A DNA stretch of 31,610 nucleotides from DAOPYE01 sp035352715 (GCA_035352715.1 DAOPYE010000024.1:1-31610); one strand, 5' to 3'; numbered from the stretch's first letter, positions 22,241-31,262 are shown. Translations and numbers: made by a program. The notes: generated by a model not told the origin, from the letters alone.

Positions 22241-24670
22241 TCAGCGAAACAGATAGCTCAGCTTGAACATGACCGAGTCGTCGCTCGGCATGTGGGTCAG
22301 CATGGATAGATCCTGGTGCGGACTGATGGTGGCGCGATCGTTGATGACCGAATCCGTGGACGTGGCGTGGGTGTAGACGAAATAGACCGTGCTGCCGGGC
22401 TTGAATTCCCAGCGCGTGATCAGGTTGGCGTTCCACATGCGGTCACTGAAGGCTGTCTGGGCGCTGGTGGCGCCGGGGATCAGCGTGTGATCGTCCACAT
22501 AGGACATCAGGTCGCGGTAGTTCCAGTTGGCCTCCAGCCACTGGCTGAAGAACTGAAGCGTCAGGTTGGGGCTGAACGCGTAAGCCAAACGCAGCGTCTG
22601 GTTGAAGGAGGACAGCTTGCGCAGGCCCACAATGGGAGTGGAGTCCTGGGTCTCCAGGTAGCTCTTCTCCCCCTGGTTCAGGGCGCTGTTGGTGTTGAGC
22701 TGGAGTTCAAGCGAAGGACTCAGCTTGATGGACTGGAACAGGTTCACGCTCCTGCTGGGCCCGCCTTCTCGCCAACCCCGGTTGAGATTCACGGAGACGC
22801 ACCACGGCTTGTTGTCTGGCGAATTCCATTCGAGTCCCACCCAAGGCAGCGTGCCGTAGTGAAGGTACTTGCGCACAGGATCATCGAACGTGCGCAGCTC
22901 GCGATCATTGTCGGCGGGCAGGCTGGCACCCGCGCTTACGTAGATGCTCGAGAAGTCCGTGAAATTCGTGCCGGCGTTGCTCCAGAAGCTGCGCTGGAAC
23001 ACGCGCCCCTCCTGGTTGCGCGCCCAGGTGCCGCCCAGGGACCAGTTCCAGTTACGGAAGCTGCGCCAGGTGCTGTCGTAATTCCGCCCCAAGGAGCCGT
23101 CCACGCGCTGCTGATCGGCTCGACCCATGAAGCCCATATCGTTGGGGTTGTAGGCCCGCGTGGCGTTTTCGGTGCCCAGGTTCGCCCACCATCCACTCTT
23201 CCATTGCCGGTTCAGCGAGAATCGCTCGCGGTGGCCGCTGTTCTCCTCCCCCTTCACGCCGGCCTGGCTTTTGGAAATCGTGGCGTCGATGGTCGTGCCA
23301 CGATCCTGGGACTTGTAGACGCCGTCCGCGGCAACGACCGCAGCTTCCCGGCCGTTAGCGTCTTCGTAGCGGGATTGATCCATGTAGGACGCAAAACCAC
23401 CGATGTAGCTGCCCCGGTCGTCCAGGCGCTCCATGGCGCGGGCCACGCCAAAGGTCGTATAGGGACTGAGGATTCGATCCACCTCGGTGCCATTCGCCAG
23501 GCGAATGCGCGCCCGCGAGGTTTCGACCGATGCGCCTAGGACGCCGATGTTCAGGCCATTCTCGAATTTCCCGGTGTATTTCGCCGCGCCTGCCACATCC
23601 GTGAGCTGGGGGCGATCGATCAAGGTCTCGCCATCATTCAGCCATGGATTGCTAAGACCCGCGCCGATGCGTCGGCTGTAGAAAAGGGACGAGCCCGCCA
23701 CCTGGAAGATATCCATGCCATCCAGGAAAAACGGCCGCTTTTCGGGAAACCACGTCTCATAGGTGCCCAGGTTCAGGGTGGCCTGGTCCGCCTCGACCTG
23801 CCCGAAATCCGGCCGCACCGTGAGATCCAACTGGGAGAACGTGCTCAAGCTGAGGTGAGCGTCCAACCCTGCCGTCAGGGTGGTTCCCCGATCGTCATAG
23901 GAGGCGCTGGTGCGGAACTTCCGCTGAACGCCCACGAAGGGGATCCACTCACGGCGGGGTTGAGGCACCAAGCCGTCGAGTCCACGCAACTCCGGGAAGC
24001 GGCTGACAAAGGCATTTACGCCCCGCGGCGTCAGCTCCCAAATGCTGCTCTCGCGGACGGGGCCATTGGCTTCCCGCTGGAAGTTGATGCCCCAGGTCTG
24101 GGATCCACGCCCTGCCCGCATCCGCAGCAAGGAAAGTGGGATTTTCAGTTCGGCTGTCCAGCCGCCATCATCCGTCATGACGGCGCTTTCCCAAACGCCA
24201 TCCCAGCTGTGGTCCCAACTGGTGTCGCCGTAAATGATCGCGTCGCGCTGGACGCCCGCCGGATTCACCTGGAAGGCCACGGCGCTGCCGCGATCGTGCA
24301 TGCTATCCAGGCACACGGAGAACCAGTCGCTCAGGCTCCACTGATCCCGGCGATGCACGCGACCCACCACCGCTTTTCCCCCCTGGGGATGCAGCATGCG
24401 CGCGCCGACATAAAGGTACCGGTTGTCGTAAAGCACGCGCACTTCTGTCTTCAGCTTCGAGGGCTCGCCAAAGTCGGGCCAATCCGCAGTGAAGCGATCG
24501 GCCACCGGGGCTTCTTCCCAGATGGCCTCGGACATGCGTCCATCCAGTTTGATGGGCTCAGAAAGCCTTACCGCTTCGAGCGACTTGCTGGGCGTGGGCG
24601 ACGCCATCGCCAGCGCGGCGGACAGCGCAACAGAGAGCGCGGCAGGAAGCAAGGTCAAGGAGCGTCTCAT
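22241..24670 (-). CDS. DUF5916-type outer-membrane barrel protein with N-terminal CBM9-like domain
   Basis: An 809-residue secreted protein. Residues 1-24 form a signal peptide ending ALAMAS. The domain at about 30-230 is carbohydrate-binding-module-9-like: IKLDGRMSEAIWEEAP, then LYDNRYLYVGARM, the VCLDSMHDRGSAVAFQVNPAG region and GWTAELKIPLSLL. The rest, about 240-809, matches the DUF5916 region and is rich in alternating aromatic strands, for example LTAGLDAHLSLSTFSQLDLTVRPDFGQVEADQ and FPEKRPFFLDGMDIF. The ending, KLSYLFR with a final aromatic-Arg, suits an outer-membrane barrel. Function is unknown; such proteins are common in Acidobacteria and Bacteroidetes and may bind surface glycans. 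Its stop is one base from the PLP-enzyme stop. Confidence 0.85.
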   Translation of the reverse strand: MRRSLTLLPAALSVALSAALAMASPTPSKSLEAVRLSEPIKLDGRMSEAIWEEAPVADRFTADWPDFGEPSKLKTEVRVLYDNRYLYVGARMLHPQGGKAVVGRVHRRDQWSLSDWFSVCLDSMHDRGSAVAFQVNPAGVQRDAIIYGDTSWDHSWDGVWESAVMTDDGGWTAELKIPLSLLRMRAGRGSQTWGINFQREANGPVRESSIWELTPRGVNAFVSRFPELRGLDGLVPQPRREWIPFVGVQRKFRTSASYDDRGTTLTAGLDAHLSLSTFSQLDLTVRPDFGQVEADQATLNLGTYETWFPEKRPFFLDGMDIFQVAGSSLFYSRRIGAGLSNPWLNDGETLIDRPQLTDVAGAAKYTGKFENGLNIGVLGASVETSRARIRLANGTEVDRILSPYTTFGVARAMERLDDRGSYIGGFASYMDQSRYEDANGREAAVVAADGVYKSQDRGTTIDATISKSQAGVKGEENSGHRERFSLNRQWKSGWWANLGTENATRAYNPNDMGFMGRADQQRVDGSLGRNYDSTWRSFRNWNWSLGGTWARNQEGRVFQRSFWSNAGTNFTDFSSIYVSAGASLPADNDRELRTFDDPVRKYLHYGTLPWVGLEWNSPDNKPWCVSVNLNRGWREGGPSRSVNLFQSIKLSPSLELQLNTNSALNQGEKSYLETQDSTPIVGLRKLSSFNQTLRLAYAFSPNLTLQFFSQWLEANWNYRDLMSYVDDHTLIPGATSAQTAFSDRMWNANLITRWEFKPGSTVYFVYTHATSTDSVINDRATISPHQDLSMLTHMPSDDSVMFKLSYLFR

Positions 24671-24780
24671 CGGGGTCCTGGCCTGCGACCATCAGCGCAG
24701 GGTAGGAGATCTTAGCAACCGTTGTGATGTCGGTGCCAGGGGATCTGTGATTAACATGGGGACTTGTCGACGGAGGCCCC

Positions 24781-25299
24781 ATGTCCGCCTTTTTCCTGAG
24801 TCTGCTGCTCGCCCTTTCCCCCGGAACCCCCGACGGGGGCACGGTCGCCATCAAGGGGCAGCGGTTCCTGGCCGAAGTCGCCCGCACGCCGCAGGAGCAG
24901 GCGCGCGGCCTCATGTACCGCCAGTCCCTGGCCAAGGACCGCTGCATGATCTTCCTTTACGGCCAGGATGGCCGCCACGCCATCTGGATGAAGAACTGCC
25001 TCATCAGCCTGGATGTGATCTGGGTCAAGGCGGATGGCATCGTGGCCGAGATGGCCCAGAATGTCCCGCCCCTCTCCCCCATGTGGAAGGGCCCGGACGA
25101 GGAGATTCCCAACTACGGTGGCCAAGTGGACACCCGTCACTTCGTGGAACTGCCCGCTGGCACCATCAAGCGCCTGGGCCTGAAGGTCGGGGACCGTATC
25201 GGATGGGATCTGCACCTCGCCGACGGCAGCGTAATGAAGGGTGGCTGCGCCGTCCCCGCCGATCCTTTGGCCAAGCAGGCGCGCAAGAAGAAGCGATAG
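24781..25299 (+). CDS. DUF192 family secreted protein
   Basis: A 172-residue protein. A short hydrophobic N-terminus (SAFFLSLLLALSPG) should export it. The DUF192 domain covers about 20-145: VAIKGQRFLAEVARTPQEQARGLMYR, then CMIFLYGQDGRHAIWMKNCLISLDVIWV, VAEMAQNVPPL and the late VELPAGTIKRLGLKVGDRI. These are the typical blocks, with the M-Y/F-R and F-W/I-M-K-N motifs. The biochemical role of DUF192 is not established. The Lys/Arg-rich tail (QARKKKR) is unusual. The 110-bp gap to the divergent barrel gene upstream holds no clear signal. It ends 3 bp from the convergent phosphoesterase-like gene. Confidence 0.88.
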   Translation: MSAFFLSLLLALSPGTPDGGTVAIKGQRFLAEVARTPQEQARGLMYRQSLAKDRCMIFLYGQDGRHAIWMKNCLISLDVIWVKADGIVAEMAQNVPPLSPMWKGPDEEIPNYGGQVDTRHFVELPAGTIKRLGLKVGDRIGWDLHLADGSVMKGGCAVPADPLAKQARKKKR

Positions 25300-25302
25300 C
25301 GC

Positions 25303-26076
25303 CTATTCGCCGCCTTCCTTCCGCTTGTTGCGCACCTGGGGCCGCGCAAGATTCCTCAGTTCCTCCGGGGCCGGAGGCAGATCGGGCAAGGAGAGCGGCG
25401 CCAGCTGGTCCCCCAGCACGCGCCAGGCCCGCGCTTGCCGGGGCAGGCGCTCGGGCTGCATGACTTCCCAGCCCTGGGCGTAGGACACGAAGGAAGGCAT
25501 CACCAGCGCGAACCCCGTGTACAGGAACGAGGGATAGCGAAGCCACTCTTCCTTGCCGTCCGCGCCCACCATGGGCACGGCAAACAGGGGATGCAGGCCG
25601 CCATTGATCCAGAATCCGCCCGGCGGATCATGCCGGGGGTACACAAAGATGCGCCGACGATGCATCAGCGTGTTGTTGCCCACGCGGTAGGTGTCCACGG
25701 GCTGGATGCCCGTGCCCTCCAGCGCGGGGCCCCAGGAACGCTCCGGATGCCCCACCACCTGAACCACCTCGCGGCCCCGGCCCTGCAGCTTGTGGAAGAG
25801 CTGGTGCAGCTCCTCCCGCTCGTCATCCTCCAGCGTCCCCTGGTTGGGCTTGATATCGCCCAGCAGGGCCACGCGGCGGGGCTGATAATCCTCCAGCAAC
25901 CCCAATAGGCGCTCCCAGATGTCGTGCTGCTGGGAGGACGGGATGAGGTCCGGGCGCTTTCGGCGCGCGGCCCCCAACCCCAAAAACAGATCCGCGATCA
26001 CCAGCGTCTCCTGTTTTCGGAGAAACACGGCGCGTCGGCTGTCCAGAATCACATCATCAGAAAAGTTAAGGCGCAT
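25303..26076 (-). CDS. Metallophosphoesterase-like protein with altered metal site
   Basis: A 257-residue protein resembling the ligase-associated (PdeM-type) phosphoesterases. The layout fits: LVIADLFLGLGAARRKRPDLIP near 25-46, then a helix and RRVALLGDIKP at 67-77, VVGHPE at 107-112, and GGLHPLF at 159-165. In active members these positions read DLHLG, LGD, GNHD and GHxHP. Here Phe31 replaces the first His, the GNHD block is GHPE and the first His of the last motif is Gly. Metal binding and catalysis are therefore doubtful. The C-terminus is basic (NKRKEGGE). I chose the ATG at 26076 over an upstream TTG. No helicase or ligase gene, the usual partners, lies nearby. Confidence 0.65.
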   Translation of the reverse strand: MRLNFSDDVILDSRRAVFLRKQETLVIADLFLGLGAARRKRPDLIPSSQQHDIWERLLGLLEDYQPRRVALLGDIKPNQGTLEDDEREELHQLFHKLQGRGREVVQVVGHPERSWGPALEGTGIQPVDTYRVGNNTLMHRRRIFVYPRHDPPGGFWINGGLHPLFAVPMVGADGKEEWLRYPSFLYTGFALVMPSFVSYAQGWEVMQPERLPRQARAWRVLGDQLAPLSLPDLPPAPEELRNLARPQVRNKRKEGGE

Positions 26077-26184
26077 GGGCTCCGCTACCAATCTCCTCCA
26101 TTGGAACACAATCGCCGCCAACCTGGATCCTGCTGCTTGACCCCCGCTCCTGCGCTATTCTCGTGTCGAGGTGGGTTCTAGCTT

Positions 26185-26526
26185 ATGGATATTCCAACGC
26201 CCCTGTACGCTGGCGAGCGGCTGCGCGACTTGGTCCTGTGCTACATGGGGCCGTGGGCCTTCAAGCCCTATCTGCGGAACAGGGATGACGAAGAGCTGCT
26301 CTGGCATGCCCGCCAGGGGGTGCTGCTCGCGTTTGTCGAGATCGTCGTCGCCTTGACCCTGGTGATCCTGGGACTGCTGCCCGTGATCGGATACCTGGTG
26401 ATCCGGCTCATGCTGCCGGCCTGGCTGCTGTGGTGCCTGGGCATGTCCGTGATCAGCATCCTGCAGGCCACCAAAGGCAAGCGCCACAAGATCCCCGTCC
26501 TGCACCAGTTCGTGGAATACCTCTGA
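26185..26526 (+). CDS. Small membrane protein, DUF4870/Tic20-like
   Basis: A 113-residue integral membrane protein. A cytoplasmic N-terminus (MDIPTPLYAGERLRDLV) is followed by a segment with RNRDDEELLWHARQG, which resembles the amphipathic E-x-x-x-x-H-A-R/K-Q-G/A block of DUF4870-type proteins. Two membrane helices lie at about 46-68 and 74-95, and a short basic stretch (KGKRHKI) follows. The role of the family is unknown. It is translationally coupled to the cupin gene by TGATG. Confidence 0.7.
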   Translation: MDIPTPLYAGERLRDLVLCYMGPWAFKPYLRNRDDEELLWHARQGVLLAFVEIVVALTLVILGLLPVIGYLVIRLMLPAWLLWCLGMSVISILQATKGKRHKIPVLHQFVEYL

Positions 26527-26855
26527 TGCACCTGCAAGGATTCCCGGGCGGACCCGTGGATTGGGATGGCCTGACGCCGTGGATGGATGAAGGCGAGCAG
26601 GGGTACATGCTCTCCCGCACCGTTGCAGCCGGAAGCCTGCGGATCCGCAAGGTGGATTGCTCGCCGGATTTCCTCTCCAGCCACTGGTGCGAGAAGGGAC
26701 ACATCTTCCTGGTGCTGGACGGAGAACTGGATCTGGAATTCCAGCAGGGCCAGACCCACCGTATGACTGCGGGCATGTCCTTCCACGTCCCCGAGGGGGA
26801 AAAGCCTCACCGCGTTCACTCGAAAGAAGGCGCCGTGCTCTTCATCCTCGACTGA
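26526..26855 (+). CDS. Cupin-fold protein of the DHCW-motif type
   Basis: A 109-residue single-domain cupin. Motif 1 is SSHWCEKGHIFLVLDGELDLEF at about 51-72, and motif 2 is HVPEGEKPHRVHS at about 87-99. It matches the small family called DHCW-motif cupins, where Asp-His-Trp-Cys occurs; here Ser52 stands for Asp, while His53, Trp54 and Cys55 are kept. His59, His95 and His98 are likely metal ligands together with His53. The substrate is unknown. The start overlaps the membrane-protein stop by one base, and the 3' end overlaps queA by 14 bp on the other strand. Confidence 0.82.
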   Translation: MHLQGFPGGPVDWDGLTPWMDEGEQGYMLSRTVAAGSLRIRKVDCSPDFLSSHWCEKGHIFLVLDGELDLEFQQGQTHRMTAGMSFHVPEGEKPHRVHSKEGAVLFILD

Positions 26856-27903
26856 CGCGGATCAACATCGCATCGCCGTAGGAGAAGAACCGATAACCTT
26901 CGCGAATGGCTTCGGCATAGGCGCGCTGGGCCAGATCCAGGCCCATCAGCGTGCTGACCAGGACGAAGAGCGTGCTTTCGGGCAGATGGAAATTCGTCAG
27001 CAGCAGATCCGGCGTGCGGGGCGGATGCCCTGGACGGATGAACAGCCGCGTGGCGCCGGATCTGGACAGTCGCTGTCCATCCCACGCGCTCTCGACCGTG
27101 CGGAGGCTCGTGGTGCCCACGCACATCAGCGGCCGGTCATGGCGAAGCAGGCTGGCTTCGATCGCCAGGGCCGCATCCTCGGGGATCTCGTAGCGCTCCT
27201 CGTGCATGCGGTGGTCTTCCAGATCATCCGCCGTCATGGGCCTGAAGGTGCCAAGCCCCACGTGCAAACGCACGGGTCGCCACAGGCATCCCCGCGCCTG
27301 CAGGGACGCGATGAGCTCGGGCGTGAAGTGAAGTCCCGCAGTGGGAGCAGCAACGGCTTCGCCCGCATCGGCGTGAAAGACCGTCTGGTAGCGCTCCTCG
27401 TCGTCACCTTCCGCCAGATGCTCGATGTAGGGGGGCAGAGGCAGACGGCCGATGCGATCCACCTCGTCCCAATCCAGATCCGCTTCGTCGCGAAGCACGC
27501 GCACACGACGCAGGCCCTCGTCCAGCGAGGCTTCGATCTCCAGCCTGGCCAGGATCTGGCCGTTGCCGGGATCGACGATATCCGCGGCGCGTCCGGGCCT
27601 CAGGCGCTGGCCGGGCCGCACCATGGCCTCGAAGGCCCCGCCGTCCAGTGCCCTCAGCAGCAGCGCTTCGCCGTGGCCACCGCCCGCCCGGCGCAGAAAC
27701 AGCCGCGCGTGGCGCACCTTCACGTCGTTGGGTACGCACAGCGTGCCGGGCGGCACCAGATCGGGCAGATCCCGGATCGCGTGATGGCGGATCTCGCCAC
27801 GGGCTGGATCCACCACCATCAGGCGCGCAGCATCCCGGCGCTCCGCGGGGTGCTGCGCGATGAGTTCCGGGGGCAGATCGAAATGGAACGCTGAACGCTT
27901 CAT
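26842..27903 (-). CDS. queA: S-adenosylmethionine:tRNA ribosyltransferase-isomerase
   Basis: A 353-residue QueA, which transfers and isomerises the ribosyl part of SAM onto 7-aminomethyl-7-deazaguanine at position 34 of tRNA, giving epoxyqueuosine. Family blocks are FDLPPELIAQHPAERRDAARLMV at the N-terminus, NDVKVRHARL (usually NDTRVIPARL), IGRLPLPPYI, AAPTAGLHFTPEL, HVGLGTFRPM, GTTSLRTVES and LLTNFHLPESTLFVLVSTLMG near the C-terminus. It is slightly longer than E. coli QueA and looks intact. The ATG overlaps the stop of the upstream ABC exporter gene (TGATG). tgt is not in the window. Confidence 0.96.
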   Translation of the reverse strand: MKRSAFHFDLPPELIAQHPAERRDAARLMVVDPARGEIRHHAIRDLPDLVPPGTLCVPNDVKVRHARLFLRRAGGGHGEALLLRALDGGAFEAMVRPGQRLRPGRAADIVDPGNGQILARLEIEASLDEGLRRVRVLRDEADLDWDEVDRIGRLPLPPYIEHLAEGDDEERYQTVFHADAGEAVAAPTAGLHFTPELIASLQARGCLWRPVRLHVGLGTFRPMTADDLEDHRMHEERYEIPEDAALAIEASLLRHDRPLMCVGTTSLRTVESAWDGQRLSRSGATRLFIRPGHPPRTPDLLLTNFHLPESTLFVLVSTLMGLDLAQRAYAEAIREGYRFFSYGDAMLIRVSRG

Positions 27904-29708
27904 CAGGCTTCTGCGAACTGGATGGCATGCAGCCGTGCGTACTCGCCCTGCTTGTCGAGCAGTTCGCGGTGCGTGCCCCGCTCCACGATCTGCCCGTGCT
28001 TCAGCACGCAGATGCGTGTGGCGCGCTGGATGGTGGATAGGCGATGTGCGATGACCAGCGTGGTGCGATCCTCCATCAGCACTTCCAACGCCGCCTGCAC
28101 CGCGCGCTCGCTTTCGGTGTCCAGGGCGCTGGTGGCCTCATCCAGGATCAGGATGGGCGGATCCTGCAGCAGCGCGCGCGCGATGGCGAGGCGCTGGCGC
28201 TGGCCGCCGGAAAGGCTGGAGCCCGTCTCCGCCAGCGGCGTGTCGTAGCCCCTGGGCAGGCTCTGGATGAAATCGTGCGCATAGGCCTTCTTCGCCGCGG
28301 CGATCACCTCTTCGCGCGAAGCCTCGCGGCCATAGGCGATGTTGTCGTGGATCGAATCCATGAACAGCAGGGTCTCTTGCGTGACGATGCCAATGCGCTG
28401 CCGAAGCTCCCGCGGATCGAACTCGCGCAGATCAATGCCGTTCAGCGTCAAGCGCCCCTCGGTGGGATCGAAGAAGCGCGGCACGAGGTTCACCAGCGTC
28501 GTCTTGCCGCCGCCGCTGCCGCCCACCAAGGCCACCGTCTCGCCGCGCAGCACTTCCAGATCGATGCCACGCAGCACCTCGCTGGAATCCTGGTAGCAGA
28601 AGCGTGCCCCTTCAAAGGCCAGCCGGGATGGTTCCAAAGGCACGGGTGTTGGATGGGTCGACGGCGCCATGGCGCCGGGGCGATCCAGCGTCTCGTACAC
28701 GCGGTCCAGGCTGGCCTGGGCCACTTGCACATCGTTGTTCAGCTTTGTGAGTCGGCGGATGGGATCATAGAAAGCGTAGATCGCCATCAGGTAGACGAAG
28801 AAATTCGGACCCGTCAGCGTACCGCTCTGGATGCGCTTGGTGGCGTAGAAGATCAACCCCGCCAGCAGCAGGCCGCCCACGAGTTCCATGATGGGATGGC
28901 TCATGGCGGACGCGCGGGCGGACTTCATGCCCAGCCGGTACAGCTCGTGCTGCTGGCGGTGGAAGCGCTTGACCTCGTAGTCCTCGCGCGCAAAACCCAG
29001 CACCACGCGGATGTTGCTGAAGACCTCTTTCAGGCGTTGCAATAGGCCAGCCGTGGCTTCCATGTTCCGGTGATTGATGTTCCGGATGCGCTGGCTCAGC
29101 TTCTTGATGGGCAGCACGATGAGTGGCAGCGCGATGAAGATCATCAGCGAGGTCTTCCAGTCCACGTACAGCACCCAGCACAGCATGGAAAAGGCGATGG
29201 TGATTTCGCGGGCGGCGTCCGCCAGCTGGTTGGACGCGATGCCCTGTACCGCCCCGACATCCGTGATGCAGCGCTGGATCAGTTCGCCCACCGGATGCTT
29301 TTGGAAGAACGAGGGCTCCTGCGACAGCAGGTGTCCAAACAGCCGTTCCCGCAGCGCCTGGGTGGCGCGGATGCCCGCCTTCACCATCAATAGCGTGCCG
29401 CTGTAGGTCAGGACGCCCTTGGCGAAAAAGATGACGATCAGCAGCGTCGGCACCAGGTACGCCTCCTGGCGCAGCGAAGAGGCGCTGGGCAGATGGGCGA
29501 TGAGCCAGAGTTTGGCCTTGGCGGCGATGGCGAGATTATCGACCGCCTTGGGCGCGCCCATGCCCAGGTTGTCCTCAAACACGAACTTCAGCGTCGTGAC
29601 CATGAGCCCCTGGCACATGCCCGCCAGGATCATCAGCAGGGTTCCTCCGATGATCAGGGGCAGGTAGCTTTTCAGGTGCTCGCGATAGAAGCGCAGGATC
29701 GAGGTCAT
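27903..29708 (-). CDS. MsbA-like ABC exporter, fused membrane and ATPase domains
   Basis: A 601-residue half-transporter working as a dimer. The membrane domain (about 1-330) has six predicted helices; the coupling segments include SQEPSFFQKHPVGELIQRCITDV and TAGLLQRLKEVFSNIRVVLGFAREDYE, the latter typical of lipid A exporters. The ATPase domain has Walker A GGSGGGKTTL, Q-loop IVTQETLLF, signature LSGGQRQRLAIARALL, Walker B ILILDEATSALD and the switch histidine in IAHRLSTI. MsbA-type flippase for lipid A or lipid-linked sugars is likely, but a peptide or drug exporter cannot be excluded. It is coupled to queA and 36 bp after the TPR/HEAT-like gene. Confidence 0.9.
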   Translation of the reverse strand: MTSILRFYREHLKSYLPLIIGGTLLMILAGMCQGLMVTTLKFVFEDNLGMGAPKAVDNLAIAAKAKLWLIAHLPSASSLRQEAYLVPTLLIVIFFAKGVLTYSGTLLMVKAGIRATQALRERLFGHLLSQEPSFFQKHPVGELIQRCITDVGAVQGIASNQLADAAREITIAFSMLCWVLYVDWKTSLMIFIALPLIVLPIKKLSQRIRNINHRNMEATAGLLQRLKEVFSNIRVVLGFAREDYEVKRFHRQQHELYRLGMKSARASAMSHPIMELVGGLLLAGLIFYATKRIQSGTLTGPNFFVYLMAIYAFYDPIRRLTKLNNDVQVAQASLDRVYETLDRPGAMAPSTHPTPVPLEPSRLAFEGARFCYQDSSEVLRGIDLEVLRGETVALVGGSGGGKTTLVNLVPRFFDPTEGRLTLNGIDLREFDPRELRQRIGIVTQETLLFMDSIHDNIAYGREASREEVIAAAKKAYAHDFIQSLPRGYDTPLAETGSSLSGGQRQRLAIARALLQDPPILILDEATSALDTESERAVQAALEVLMEDRTTLVIAHRLSTIQRATRICVLKHGQIVERGTHRELLDKQGEYARLHAIQFAEA

Positions 29709-29744
29709 GAACTCTCCGTCAGCTTCCAGCTTACTGGAGTCGGA

Positions 29745-30590
29745 TCATTCCACCGTGATGGAGACGGAGCTGTCCTTGTCGTCCACGGAGAACAGCACGC
29801 TGCCCTTGGGCAGCCTCTCGGCTTGGCTCATGAGATTCTCCAGATCCACGCCCTTGCCGCGGGCCTGACGGATCTGGGCCTCGGAGAGATAGTTTTCGGC
29901 GGCCTTCGCCAGGGCCATGGCGAGCCGGATGGTGACGGTATCCGACTTGCCGCGTTCCTTGACGCGGATGACCAGGAACCGGGCCTGCTGGGCGGGATTG
30001 GGAGATTCAGGCTTCACGCCCAGGCTCACCAGCGCGAGGCTGCACGCGTCCGCGTAGGCGGGCATGGAGAGCCCCTTCTGCAGCGCGGGCACGCATCGGC
30101 GATCCCGGGATTGCGCCAATTGAAGGGCCGCCGCCACCTGGATCTCATCAGCCGAATCGCCCAGCGCGCCCAGCAGGCCTGGGATGGCCGTCGGCAATTG
30201 CCCCTTGCGCATGCCCCAGCAGTGGATGCGGTTCAGCTTGGCCTCTCGCCCCAACATGCGCTGATCGGGAAAGGCTTGAAGAAAGAAGGTGTAGGCGTCC
30301 GCGGCTTCATCCCATCGCTGATCCTGCTCCAGCGTGGCCGCCAGCCAGAAGCGGGCGTCCGCAAGGCGCGAGGATTTGGGATGGCTGGCGATGTATTCGC
30401 GATATTTCTGCGCGGCCTCGAACCACCGCTGGGCGTACCGCAGGCTCTTGGCTTCGCGCAGCATGGAGTCGCCGGAGGGTTCCTGGAGGACCGTCCGCCG
30501 CCCCGCGTCCAGATCTTCCATACCACTCAGTGAAGCGCCGTTCAGAAGGATTCCGCTCAGCGCGGCTGCAAGCATCACATCCGGCATCAC
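29745..30590 (-). CDS. Secreted TPR/HEAT-repeat-like protein
   Basis: A 281-residue protein of unknown role. The start MMPDVMLAAALSGILLNGASLSG is a probable signal peptide. Residues about 40-130 hold two or three tetratricopeptide-like repeats (SLRYAQRWFEAAQKYREYIASHP; RFWLAATLEQDQRWDEAADAYTFFLQAFP). Residues about 135-190 look like HEAT/PBS-lyase-type helices (LLGALGDSADEIQVAAALQLAQ). The end is a separate acidic beta segment (GSVLFSVDDKDSSVSITVE). The start overlaps the preceding membrane-protein gene by 4 bp (ATGA), so it belongs to the sigma-factor operon and may act in the periplasm on the same pathway. Confidence 0.72.
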   Translation of the reverse strand: MMPDVMLAAALSGILLNGASLSGMEDLDAGRRTVLQEPSGDSMLREAKSLRYAQRWFEAAQKYREYIASHPKSSRLADARFWLAATLEQDQRWDEAADAYTFFLQAFPDQRMLGREAKLNRIHCWGMRKGQLPTAIPGLLGALGDSADEIQVAAALQLAQSRDRRCVPALQKGLSMPAYADACSLALVSLGVKPESPNPAQQARFLVIRVKERGKSDTVTIRLAMALAKAAENYLSEAQIRQARGKGVDLENLMSQAERLPKGSVLFSVDDKDSSVSITVE

Positions 30591-31261
30591 TCGGCCTCTC
30601 CCTTCAGGAGCCGGCCCAGGCGCTGCGATTCATCCTCCAGCTTGCGGGCCTGCGCCCACTGCCGCAGTTCATCGGCGCGCCGGGGTTCCATGCATCCCTC
30701 CTCGAGGGAGACCTCGGTGAGCCACGCATGCAGATTGGTTCGCATGGACTCCGCTTCCAGGTTGGGCGCGCCCTGGGCGGCGAGCTGATGGCTGGCCTGC
30801 AGCAACGCGCTGGCGAGTTCCCGTTCCACGTTGCGGTCTTCCTTGTCGCGCGTGCAGGCACTGGGCTGGTGATCGAACTTCTGCAGCAGATCCGAAGACT
30901 GCTGGAAAAAGGCCGCCCACAGGCGATCCTGCCCTCGGCGCTGGGCCACGGCCTCCAGACGGGCGCGATCCTTGGCCTGGGCCGCAAGGGTGCGCGTGTG
31001 CTGCACCGCGTAAACGGTCGGAACCATGGCCGCGACGGCGGCCGCCGCAACCATCAGCCAGGAATAGGAACGGCGCTGACGCTGTTTTTCGGGGGAATTT
31101 TGAGCGGCAAGTGGCTGGATGCGAAGCTCGGATCCATGGGCCTGCAGCGCCAGATGAAGCTCCAGCAAATCGGCCAACTGGGCCTGGATCTCGGGATCCT
31201 CGGGCCAGGCTTCGGGCGATTCGAGCAGTTCGAAGAGGGCTTCGTGGGAGAGGTTGGACAT
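30587..31261 (-). CDS. Single-pass membrane protein, probable anti-sigma partner
   Basis: A 224-residue protein coded one base after the sigma factor stop (TGA-A-ATG). Residues 1-45 are acidic helices (HEALFELLESPEAW, AQLADLLELHLALQ), then a basic stretch KQRQRRSYS and one membrane helix at about 67-85. The outer part is helical and charged, with two cysteines far apart. The position and topology (short cytoplasmic domain, one helix, outer domain) are those of an anti-sigma factor, but the HxxxCxxC zinc motif is absent, so the assignment is by context. An upstream ATG at 31279, inside the sigma gene, has a better ribosome site (GGAAG) and would add 6 residues. Confidence 0.65.
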   Translation of the reverse strand: MSNLSHEALFELLESPEAWPEDPEIQAQLADLLELHLALQAHGSELRIQPLAAQNSPEKQRQRRSYSWLMVAAAAVAAMVPTVYAVQHTRTLAAQAKDRARLEAVAQRRGQDRLWAAFFQQSSDLLQKFDHQPSACTRDKEDRNVERELASALLQASHQLAAQGAPNLEAESMRTNLHAWLTEVSLEEGCMEPRRADELRQWAQARKLEDESQRLGRLLKGEAE

Positions 31262-31262
31262 T

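Noticed and set aside
29725..29738. TCCAG/CTGGA hairpin before the ABC exporter gene as a terminator
   Set aside because: The stem is only 5 bp, no T-run follows, and the genes on both sides appear co-transcribed.
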